DNA from: Ptychodera flava | Taxonomy: Eukaryota > Hemichordata > Enteropneusta > Ptychoderidae | Assembly: GCF_041260155.1 (NCBI RefSeq) | Contig: NC_091933.1 | Location: 34,452,793 to 34,516,792 of the forward strand | Direction: 5' to 3' | DNA: 64,000 bases | Part shown: positions 37,283 to 50,100 of the stretch, piece after piece | Numbering within the stretch: position 1 is the first letter of the stretch | How the letters are laid out: each line of letters begins with the position of its first letter | Position numbers and translations under genes: made by a program | The notes under the pieces: generated by a model | What the model saw: only the letters and a program-made list of their open reading frames with translations | What the model was told of the DNA's origin: nothing | Databases searched by the model: none

Positions 37283-38763
37283 CCGTGACTGTCATGCGGT
37301 GTACTTTGGTTATCCACAGTCCACAAGGATAATACCTGAGCGTGAGTTTTCCGACATGTAGAAATATTTGTTTAATTTGAGATGAACATTTGAAAGTTTT
37401 GCGTGATCAAAACTGTTTTATACTCCTACGGTTGTGTAAGTGAGGTTAGAAGTTAGTGTCAGAAAATGTAGTCCCTCTTAATAGGAAGAAGAGGCGAGTA
37501 TTCGGTCGTGTGAGGGCGTTTTTCGGCAGCCCAACAAATAAAAAAAGTTCCGCCGGAGCGGAGAAAAGTTCCTGAAATGGCCGAATTTTGCCGTTTTATC
37601 TCTCGAAATTCAAATATAAATAAACTTGCTTTGCGGATTTAGCTTATATTCAAGCATATAATTGACCTTTTTTCGACATATAGCCACCTAGCAGGACAAT
37701 TTTTCGATGAAAGCCTCCACAAGCAGGTAAGCTTTAATCCAGTCAAAAAACTAGGAGTGTTACATTCTTTCTAGAAGACGTTTAGCTACGAAACAATCGG
37801 GCATCTTCCAAAAAGTAATCGGGACTGAAGGAAGGAAGAGCCTTGCATGCCTAAAACTCTTTACTCCAGTGTACTTGTAAGGTCACTGATCCGGAGTGAA
37901 TTTCATCATTCAGTTGCATTTTTGGCGCGCCATTTGGGCGCGTAACTTTAATAATATACATATTATTCAGAGCGCCCTTCGGGTGCATGACTTTATCAGG
38001 CATATATATAAGAGATATCTGGATGTTAAATATTTTTCGGTGTGCACTTCAGGCACGCCATTTTAATAAATCAGAGATATATGTCAGAGATATCTTAATT
38101 TTTGAAGTGAAAGTGTACCATTATGAAATCTGCAGTTTATATCAAAGGCATGCCTAATTCCCGAGACTTTTCTGTTTTCTCTATGAGAATTCAGTATAAG
38201 AAAGCAACATGCACTGAATCAGATGTTCACACTATATTTGATACAGTGACATATTTTAGAAAGAGGAAAATGACAAGATATATTTTTTGTTCTCATTGAT
38301 GCAATTATTTACCTTTGAGTCACAGGTGTACTATGAAAAGGCGCTTTTTTCATGATTAAAATAATAGTTAACAAAAGGCAGTTTTTGTCATTATTAGCTG
38401 TGCTTTCATTGTTTCAGTGTTAAAAGAAAAGGTCCTCTCAGACACTACGCACATCAGATTTAGGATTTGGCTACAACTTACAAAAAATAGCTCTCTGTGG
38501 CTTCTCAGGAGATGTAATTGGATGGCTGGCAAGTCTAACACCCATCGAAGTTAAGTTCTTGATTCACTGCTTTTCTCTCTTTGATATAAATGCCTGACAT
38601 TCATTTCTGTGTAACAGTTCATGATATCTAGTTAGGCATAGAAAGTGTGAAATACATTCACAGCTCATTCAAAATACTGTATTCAAACTCTAAAATTGAC
38701 ACTTTGAAATTCCTATCTTACAACTGACATGTCAACAATTTCATTCAAACACAGAATGAATAT

Positions 38764-38819
<56 letters not shown>

Positions 38820-38850
38820 ATACTATATCTATCTATCTATCTATCTATAT

Positions 38851-38936
<86 letters not shown>

Positions 38937-40544
38937 GAAGTTACATTCAACCTTTTCACCTTTTGTTTTACCTTTGTCGCAAGGGGGGAGGGTGTCACCC
39001 TGTTTTCGAAAATTGAAATAGGGGGGGTCAGCCACTTTTTGATGTCGACTAAAAATAATCCACCACCCCCATCCCCCAACCGAAGAAACTGACTAGTCCC
39101 TGAAACTGATATGTACGGGACGTGATACCCGCAATAAAAGTCCGATTGGCAATCATGGTAGATATTCTCACTTCAGAACATGGAGCCGCACAAGTTCCAT
39201 CGACAGGTGTTATACATCAGTGTCAGCCAGGGCTGGGTTACCAGCAAGTTTTCCCGTGGGCGAGAACCAACAAATCACTGAAAATTTTGACCTATCGGTG
39301 AAATAGCGCCCTCAATGGTGTTTTTGCAGGAGTATGCCCATTGGCCTCAAACTCTCCAGATTGTCAATATATTGTTGCCTCGGTATGTTACCTTGGAGTG
39401 TTTTGATTTAATATGGAGGTAGGAGCGGAAATTTTACCTCGACGGATTAAAGCAGTTAATGATCTTTAAATATGTGTAACACATCGAAACTCAAGTCTAG
39501 CAATAATCAAGTATGCGTCACTCTGTATTGAATTACACACCCTGTACATAGTTTATGACAGGACATGTGTGTTCTGTCGTAATAAAAGGGATGTCTTTTT
39601 GAAATAAGGAAGCAAATATTGAAAGGTAACAAATGAAAAAAACATAAACAAAGCACTGTGAGATGGTTATGTTAGTAATTTATTGAATCCTGGTTAATGA
39701 GTCTGTACTTTTATATCAACTGACACTGTACATATCAGAGAAAGTGAAATAACATTAAATCTAAGCATGACAACTCAAGCCACCCTTGTGTTAATGTTTA
39801 TCATGTGACCATATATTTCACTGTGACAACATGCCAGGATAGGTGTAAATGATATAACACAAAACATTCTATTACATACAGCTCTCCAGAACTTACTATT
39901 CATGCTTGTTAATGAATTTGCATCATTCTGGTCTGTAAGAGCACAACGCAATTTCAGATTAACTTGTTAAAGCACTCCACACCTTCTGATTGGCTTATCA
40001 GGGCACTCAACAGTTTCTGATTGGTTGCTTTACCTTGCTACTTTAAATACCTTTAATAGCATTTGATTTCAGGGATGTAAATTTATTTTATGTAGAGAAA
40101 GTAATCACCACTACTAACAATAGCAAACCTTCCCTTGTAACTTTTACTCCATGCTTGCCTTTCCATCTTTTAAAGAAACATGAAATGATCTTACCTGTCT
40201 TACAGCCTCCATATTATTTTAAATGGCGAGAGCATCCTTATTAAAGTGTGTCATGTGACCTGAAAACTCTTGAGTGAAATATTTTTTTACATTCTCCACT
40301 ATAATTCAAGCACCACAGTACAAGACTTAAAATGGTGAAATTATATCGTCGACTCTGCAGAGTTGTTTACTAATATATACAATATTATCGTGATTACAGT
40401 TATCATAAAAACAGACATTTCATCAGATTGGTCATATCTCTATAATCTGAAACCAAGTTCATAGACATCATGACAGTTAAGTAGGTCTCTTCAATTTAAC
40501 GTGGTTCAGTAACTCTGAACGTACATAGATATATAGATTTCATT
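37283..40544. other. Non-coding loop between the SSUH2 arms
   Basis: It holds an AT microsatellite and a G-rich patch (about 38980-39080). No exon recognised. Confidence 0.5.
38757..38934. repeat. (TA)n microsatellite with an internal (TCTA)n block
   Basis: Long TA tracts broken by a TATC run at about 38826-38848. Confidence 0.96.
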
Positions 40545-41125
40545 CTAGAAATTTGGTAATATACTAATTAGCTTGACAAATTTATTGGTATAACATCTCA
40601 AAATTCTACTGAAATATCCCGAAGGTTTAAAAAAGCCACTTCACGGAAGCATAGGTGACTATATTTTAAATACATTAGATATCTATGGCATGCAGCACAG
40701 TTTTATGACTTTAACACTGAGCGTCCTGGTTAACAGTACTTGTGAAGCTAAAACCTGGATGTCAATACAAATTAAACAGATAATTAAGAAGTTTGTCGTC
40801 AGAGCCTTCATGTAGCATCGGCCATTGCTGATGGTTTCGCACATCCTTTCTGGTGACAAAGTTCTGGACGTCTGAATAGTTGGCTCAGCCTGCTACTGAC
40901 ACGACACGATTCTTGTTGCTTGAAGTAAATATTTGAAATTCTCAGGGAAAACCTAAATGCTTCCCCATTCTTCTTGAGTATGAAGTTCCTTGAAATTGTC
41001 TCTTGTCAAGAAGTACTGATTATACCGGATTTTGTCCAGTCTCTATATCTTGTTGAAGTCGTGAGCTGAACACAAGATTCTACTTGTGTTCGTAGAGTTT
41101 TGGTCTGGTTGTCTGCTGTAACTGA

Positions 41126-44100
41126 TTACAAAATACTACATCCACAGCAGCACTGTTGAGGATAATCCGGTGCGTGCACACGGTGTTCAAATCCATACAC
41201 GAAGTAAGAGAAACTTTCGGATTTCCAGTTACAGTGCAAATTTGTGACCGGTATCACTCTCACGCTGTGACGCTGCAAATTTGAGAACGACAAAAATGTT
41301 AGTAGAATGAAGACGTGTAGACTTTCATTAAAGAATAATTTTAACAAAATTAGGATATCACATTTAAAAATTTTAAACTTAATCAAGTTTAAGTGATGGA
41401 TTATCTGCAAATAAATGTTCGGGTATAACTTTATTTCAAATTATGATTGCTATTGAGTTAAAAAAACTTTGAATGGTGAACCAATGATTGGGGGATCTTT
41501 ACATAACTTTCATACAGATAATGCAGAGTCTCGCTTTGAATAGTAAATATCTAGATATGCTGACTGCCAGTTTCCAATCTTATGTGTTTGAACAGTTTTG
41601 AAACTGCATCATGATTTTTAGTCTCTGGACCTAATCTGTCTACAGGGTCAAACCAGTGTACATGATGACAAATCCGTTTACAGGACAACAAACCTGTGTA
41701 CAGGACAAAATCTCTGTGCAGGGCCTAATCTGCTTACAGGGTAAAATCTGTGTACAAGACCACATATGTGCTCTTTCAAAGCTGTAGGGCTGTGGCAATA
41801 TTCTGTGTGTACAGGACCATATTTCTGTACAGGGCCTAATCTGTGTACAGGACCAAATAATGTATGGAACCAAATTTGTGTACAGGACTAGACTGGCCCT
41901 GGCCACTTGGCTTTTATCAAGCATACAAAGCAGTTACTGGATCGCGTTCACCCCAAGATGTATATAGCATCATTGTACTGTGTTGATATTATATGCTCAC
42001 AGACTGGGGGGAAGAAGTCTAGTATAGGACATAATCTCTCACAAAATATTTGGTGTGTCAAGGATTAAATTTCTGCTTAGGGCCTAATCTGTGTACAGGA
42101 CCAAGTCTACTACCAAAAACAACTTGGCTGTTACAAATTTTGGTATGACAGATTTGTATAATTCATCCAGGTATGAAGGTTTGAACCCTATAGTTGCATG
42201 CTGATTTCTCTGTTGCTATATTGTAAAACTTTGACGTAAGACTGACCTGCATCAATATCCGCTCCATGGCATAAGCAGTGTTATGACGTTGAATCAGAGT
42301 GTGCGAAGCTTGATTGATGTTGTTATCTGGGAAATGTGTGATGGGCATCACCTAAAAGAGGAGCAGAATAAATAATATCAAAATTATGGAATTTACTTGA
42401 TTTGTCAAAAAAGTATACTGATATGCTATATCATTTAAAATGTTATAGTTACAAACATTGGCTCATTAGCACAATTCTAATTATTTCTGAGAAAAGAGTA
42501 TTAACCCTTTGAGTGCCAAAGTCAGTTTTTATCACCTTAAAAACATAGGGCCAAAGTCCCTGAAGCTACTATAGACATGGATACAAAATTAAGTATTTCC
42601 TGACTGTATGAAATTATCTCACTAAGGTCATCCCAGGGACCTGTAAACCAAATATTAAAGCTGTCTGACCAGCGGTTTTGAAAAAACAAGCGACTCAACA
42701 GTTGACAGAGCTCTGCTGTGTTATGTAGAGAATAACCTTTTGTGACACATGTATTGATGAAGAAGGTGGATATCTTTGATAGCTCATTTCAGGATGGAAA
42801 AAAAATTCCGTAAAAATACAAATTTGCATATTTCATCACAATTTTAACAATCTTAGTTGGGTTATCCCTAGGGACCTGTATACCAAATAACAAAGCTGTC
42901 TGACCAGTGGTTATGAAGAAGAAGATTTTTTACCAAAAACGCCTTTTTTGGTGCTAATTTGCATATTTTCAACAATATCAAAAAACTAATAAAAGAGTTT
43001 CTCAAAATCATATATTTTATCCACACAACAAATATCAAATCAGTAAGTACTGCAGTTCTCTAGATATTTAAGTTAACGGACGCCTCACAAACGGACATAC
43101 ATACATAATACATACATACCGGTACATACATACATATATACATACTGACAGTGCACGCCGGATAGATACCCATCCCAATAGCTTCTATAGACTATATTAG
43201 TCTATAGTAGCTAATAAATGAGAGTTAATTACATTCTAATTAAAGTAAACAAGACTTGCTTAAATCAAGATTTTCATGATAAAAAAAACAGCATATCTGT
43301 CAGGTTATAAAGAATCTTAAGCAGGTTATCTTTTTATCAGTATTTTCATCCTAGCACATTTTAACTTTCAAATTAACATTGTAAGTAAGTTCCGTTGAAT
43401 AAGTTGAGACTGTACGTACTCAGAGAAAGCACACTGAAGAGACAAATGTTTGAAACTTAAGAAGTTCAAGGTCATCAAAAGCATCATGTAACACTTTCAT
43501 TGCACTGTTTACACAGATTGCATAATTGCTATAATAGCACATGAGGAATCTTACAGCCCAGCTTTACCATAAAAACCTTATCACTTTGACCACTCTTTTA
43601 ATTGACCACTCTATTTTTTCCTCAAAAAGTAATTTTATTTTATCCTTACCAAGTCAACCATAAATGGAAATTAGAACTTTCTCTATCTCTATTTATTTGA
43701 CCACCCTATCATGACAGACTATTTTGAGCAATTTGTTTTAGATAACATACAGGGCACAATAAATGACGGTTCAGAATATGTCAAAGTTGGGATTCGGAAA
43801 GTTTGCCTTTACTGATGTTAAGCATTTTCACAATGAACTGTCCCAAAAAGTTTGAACTTTCTGATAATTCTACACTACCCGGATATGAACTGAAAATGCT
43901 CACGTGTTTCATTATATATTGCAGTTGTGTAAAATTGAACCTTTGCCACATGTTTACAACTTCATTGAAAGTATTATGATCAACATAATGAACAATAATC
44001 ACTGCCGATTAGGTCATGAAGTATACAAATATGTAATAAGCTGAAATAAAAATATTAAAGTTCTTTGACTGCTGTCATTGTATCTCCACTTTATATAGCA

Positions 44101-47100
44101 AGTGTAATTACCATTGGCCAAGTCCTTCAAGCCATATATGCCGAGCTGTGAAAGCTCATTAGACATGCAAATTATAAATGAGCTGACATGAAAATGTGAA
44201 ATGACTTTTGATATTCTTTTAACCTGGTATAATCATCAATGTACATAGCATGTTTTGCCAACTTTGATCAAGTAAATCCCAGTATATATCCCTAATAAGC
44301 AAAGTTCATTAAATATGTAAATTAGGAATTGGCTTAAGTAAAAATGCTTAATGATTTTCAATGATGTTGTATCACGGTATATGCAATAAAAGTAGCAAGT
44401 TTTGTCAACTTTGGTCAAGTCGATTCAGATATATATCCCTAATTAGGAAGGTTCATTAAATATGCAAATTAGGAATTGGCTGAAGAGAAAATGCTTAATG
44501 ACTGTCTTTAATGTACATAGCAAGTTTCATCAAGTCAATACATATAAATATCCCAAATTATGAAAATTCATTTAATATGCAAATTAGGAATTGGCTGAAG
44601 TAAAAATGTCTTTTGACTTTCAATAATGTTATATCACAGTATCTTTGATGTATATAGCAAGTTTCAACAACTACAATCAAGTTAATTCAGATATATATCC
44701 CTAATTAGGAAAATTCATTAAATATGCAAATTCTGAATTGGCTGAAGTAAAACTGTTAAATGACTTTCAATAATGTTGTATCATAGTGTCTTTAATGTAT
44801 ATAGCAAGTTTCATAAATTTTGGTCCAGTCAATTCAGATATACATCCCTAATTAGCAAAGTTCATCAAATATGTAAATTAGGAATTAACTGAAGTAAAAA
44901 TGCTTTATGATTTTCAATAATGTTGTATTATAATATCTCCAATACATGTAGCAAGTTTTGTCAACTTTGGTCAAGTCAATTCAGATATATATCCCTAATT
45001 AGCAAAGTTCATTAAATATGCAAATTAGGAATTGTCTGAAGAGAAAATGCTAAATGACTTTCAATAATATTGTATCATAGTATCTTCAATACATGTAGCA
45101 AGTTTGGTCAATTTTGATCGTGTCAAATCAGATATATACCCCTAATTAGGAAAGTTCATTAAATATGCAAATTAGGAATTACCTGAAGAGAAAATGCTAA
45201 CTGACTTTCAATAATATTGTATCATAGTATCTTCAATACATGTAGCAAGTTTGGTCAATTTTGATCGTGTCAAATCAGATATATATCCCTAATTAGGAAA
45301 GTTCATTAAATATGCAAATTAGCAACTATCTTTCACGTCACCCCTTAATGGTTCCCACTGCTGATATATCTTGGTGTGATCAACATTTGTAGCAAATCTC
45401 ATCAAATTGTGTGCAGTTGTTTTAATGTATATCTGTTTTCTCTAAAATCATTAATTATGCAAATTAACAGTAAGTATGCAAGCCACGCCCACCAAAACCT
45501 TTTCAGTTCTAGCCATTTGAATTCTGAAGATGTCTACCAAATTTGACTGAAATTCGTTCAGCCGTTTTTGAGATAATGGGGATACAGACACACGGACACA
45601 CACACAGACACACACACACACACACACACAGACAGACATGGCTAAACCATATGCTCACGTGTGTGAACACGTGAGCAAAAAATTATTTTGGCTTTGATGA
45701 TTTTCTAATTAATTCAATTATTTAAAATCATATTAATTATTTTTTTCTGGGTGAATTGATAGGGTTTATACAGTACAAGAATTACATACAGTGTAAGTCA
45801 AATTTTGATCAAAAATGACAAAAAAATTCCTTTAAAATACAGATTGGCATATTTCATCACAATTTGAACAAATCTAACTTGGGTTGTCCCTTGGGACCTG
45901 TATAACAAATACAAAGCTGTCTGACCATGCGGTTATGAAGAAGATTTTTTACCAAAAACGCCTTTTTTGGCATTAATTTTCCTATTTTGAACAATATCAA
46001 AAAATAAAAAAAACAGTTTCTCAAAATCATATTTTTCATCTACACAACAAATATCAAATCAGTAAGTACTGCGGTTCTCAAGATATTTGAGTGGACGGAC
46101 GCCTCACAAACGGACATACATACATACATACATACATACATACATACATACATACATACAGACTGACGATGGACGCCGGACGGATACCCATCCCAATAGC
46201 TTCTATAGACTATAGTCTATAATAGCTAAATATACCCAGTTAATTTATTTCAGATTTTTGCCCAAAATTTTGATGAAAAACTGTAACTGATGAAATTTGA
46301 TGTCCATTTGGTTCAAAATTATCAATTACACAAAATTTATAGAAATTGGTAAAATGTTGCACTAAAATTTTGTTGGGAAAAATACACCACTCAAAGGGTC
46401 AAATGCAGGGCAGGAAAAGTGATAATACTGACTTAGAGGGACATTTCTGACGTTCTCACAACTATTAGCTTATCAGATAAAAACACTGGTCAAACTAGGT
46501 ATACAAATACCGTGTGTGGTACTGTACATCTTATGTCCAGACCAAAATTGTTCAAAAAACAAATTATCATAGACTATCTTTTTCTCTGAAAACAGCAAGA
46601 AACATTATAAGTAATCCTTACCCTTGGGTGTTGTTGATTAAACACGGTTTCTCCTGAGACACCTCTGATCAATGTGTCTGGTAGAGCTGTTCTCTCTACG
46701 ATATGATCATCATGGTGCACTATCCTGCGAGCATAAACCAACGGTGTGAACAATCAGAGGGCTGGTGAAATCAAATGACTGCGGCATAACAGTGCAGAGT
46801 AATTTCAAATAAATTATTATTAAGACTTTGCCGTCCATATCATCATTACCAAAACAAAAACAAAAGCTAACAGTCTCAACACAGTTTGATCTATTCATTT
46901 ATTAAGGGATTGTCAAGGAACACTTTTCCTAGATGCCAACCACAACCACAGCCACACTCATGATACTATCAGTGAATTTGTGAAAGAAAATTTTCAAATT
47001 TTACTAGTTTACCTCATGTCTTGAGTTGTTGCTACCTACCTGCCATGCTATCTTTACATCATACATATGTATCACACAAAACAAATCAAAGTCAAAAATT

Positions 47101-50100
47101 TTTGCTTAAACTTAGCGTTCAAGGAAGCACCAATTTATTCTCACCTAAATCAATAGGAATATATGGATCACTATGCAATACTTTGCATTACAAAAGTAAA
47201 CTCTACAATATTGAAAATGTTTTAAAATCAACAATGATGTCATTCTGCGTATTAACGAGATTGTAAAAATCTTTGCTTTCATGAACACAGGGTTCTCAAG
47301 CAGTTCTCTGATAAAGGATGGTGAGATTTTCAATCCCTGTTCTTCTTTTACAGGATTGATGTGCACTTGTCATAATTAAGGTTATTTTTTTGCTGTTGAA
47401 CTTCACCCACCTTATCGACTAGATCTTCCATTTATGTGATTTGAGTCAGTAAACAGTAAATTGTTGACTGAACCGGGTGAGAAATCTTGAATAAATTGAA
47501 ACTTCCAAGAGAATTATTTACTCTGCTTTACAAACTTACATCCCTAATCCAACTAAACCCTGTCTGTCTACACATTTCTCCTATACATATCTCAGCTTTG
47601 AATAGCTGCACAATAATTTTTCTACAAAACAAAACTAGTAGAATGGAGTTGTTTGCCATACTTACCATTCTATGGTCAATCTGATGAAACACTTGAGTTG
47701 GCATCTCCCATTGCATGTTCTACAGACCACATGACCATGTCCATGACACAGAAAGCACCTGAAACGAAAGTCCAAAATGTCATCAGTTTCTAAACACCTG
47801 ACATTTCAACTTTGTATTGTTCCAGGGTGAGAAATAGGAAACAGTACCGTATTTTCTACACAATAATTTGATTAAAGTCAGTTTCTTTAGACTTTCAACT
47901 CTACTTTGTTAAGCTTGGAGATAAGTTTGTTTTGGTAAACTGACCTTTTCCTTCCCCATCCGTGACAGAAATGACACTGTCTGCGTTCATGTCGACCTTC
48001 ATGATAATGTGTGTGATGACCGCGGCCATGACAATGAGTACAGCGTGTCTGCAACATACAATCAATCAGTCAATGACACAGTGACCCTTATAAAGTAAAA
48101 TTGCTAAAATATCAACATTTATGATAATTCATAAAAAACACCAAAAAAAAAACCAAAACAAAACAACGATGTTGTTGTAATATGCATACCCTTCCTCTTC
48201 CATAGCAATGATAACATCTTTTTCTTCCAAGACCAAGGCAGTCATGACAAGGCTGATGAGAAACAAACAAGCAAAAGGCGGGTCACCAAAAGTTCACATA
48301 AAAATACAGAATGTTGGGAAATCCAACATCCTAAGATGACTTCAACGTGGAACTGAAACTGTTGTCTTGATCTCTCAATGGTAGACATCTTAGGTCGCAA
48401 ATTGCCGATTGACGTGACCCACACAAGATATGCATACTGTTGACACAACAGTGAGTATCAGAGTTCACTGACACACAGACCCTGATCCCAAACTGCTAGT
48501 TTTTATTTCGATTGTTACATCAGAATGTTCTGAAACTGTGATGTAACATTTGATATCAGTATGACAAATCAAAGTTTGTATTTTGTTCTCCACATCGTTG
48601 GCATAATTTGAAATTATGTTCTGTATCAGGATTAGTTCGTTTGATGAATTATCATCTTGTCACTGTTACGATAACATACCTTAACGGATGCAGTATGCGG
48701 AACTTCAACATGGGTAACTTGTGCTGTGAAAGGCGGTGGCTGTCGGGCTTCTATTTGCCACGGTCCTGGTGCTGGGCCATTATAAGGACCATCAATCGGC
48801 TGACCTGAATGCAATACAAATAATGAAGTTAATATTAACCCTTTGAGCCCTGCAATTTTCCCCCCAAAATATCAGGGCAACATTTTATCAATTTTTATGA
48901 ATTTACTGCAAGTTATTCCATGGGCTGCACTTTTTGACCAAAATTTTGGGAAAAATTTGAAAAAATTGACTAGATCTGAAAGAAATTGTGGGCGTTGTAT
49001 CGTGTAAATGCAAGAAAAATCGATTTTGGCACTCAAAGGGTTAATTCAATAAACAGTGCACAAGGCAACATTTCTTGAATACCTAGAGAACTAAGTTTAT
49101 CTGTTATGTTACATGCATGTGATGTGATAATATTTCAAGAGGTCTGACACAATTCAAACATTCACTGATGGAAAATCTTTTGGCAAAAATGCAGGTGCAT
49201 GTCATTCACACACAATGCGAGAATATTGATTTCTACCATGGCCAGGTCTTGATTGTTTGTATTGTGGAGGAAAGGTTTTACCACTGCTTGGAGGTAACGA
49301 CTGGTTGATCATATTCTAAAACCACAACAAAACTGTTTCTTGATTGTATAGATATCTATGCACATAGGTAATGCAAACCTCAAAAGTGACAAAACTCTCT
49401 TCTAGGAAACTGTAAAGCATTCTCTTTCAAAATCAAGAACAAAAAGGGTCACCACGAACATTTTGGAATTGGGGAAGCAAATCATCCAAAATTCAACACT
49501 ATTTGAAATTCAAAATGGCTGCTATCCCCAAGGTTACTCTATGGGGTAAAATTTAAATTAAAATTTTCAATTTTCACAGAAACAACATATCTCTTATGTG
49601 ACATGTTACATAGGGAAAATTTCATTTATTCGACAGGTTTCAAATTGAGTTCATGAAAACAACTGACCAGCAAAATATTGTAAACATTTGAGAGTCTTGA
49701 ATATCTGTCCCCAAGGCTCATTCTACAATAAATACAAGTTTCTAGTTGTATCTATTATGGACTTATGGACTTCACTAACCATGATATGGTTCCTGTGCCC
49801 ACTTGGTCGATCTCTTCTCTGTAAAGGTGTCAAGAATATACTGAAATAAAAGAATATTTGTTACAACTGGTGTTTCAGATTTGATATCTACACATAGTCT
49901 GTGAATCACATGAGACTCTGTGTTTGAGGTGGTTTTGTCTTATGTAAAGACATTGTTCACCAATATTTCTGGATCTAGTAATTTTTTATCAATCCCCAAA
50001 TTAATTTGAAAGAGGCATGGCCTCTAAAATCTTTATAACAAGTTCACAAACATGCCTATAAATTAAAGAAACATACAAAAGGAAATTTCACAAACCTTAA

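Larger units (their letters stand above)
42505..46398. mobile_element. 3.9-kb composite insertion with piggyBac-like ends in intron 10
   Basis: The left end is TTAACCCTTTGAGTGCC; the right end reads CACTCAAAGGGTCAA, so TTAA on the left and a diverged TCAA on the right. CCCTTTGAGTG ends at TTAA fit piggyBac-type MITEs. The same intron in the left arm is only 446 bp. Inside are nested repeats listed separately. No transposase frame. It may be several insertions between two related ends rather than one element. Confidence 0.6.
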
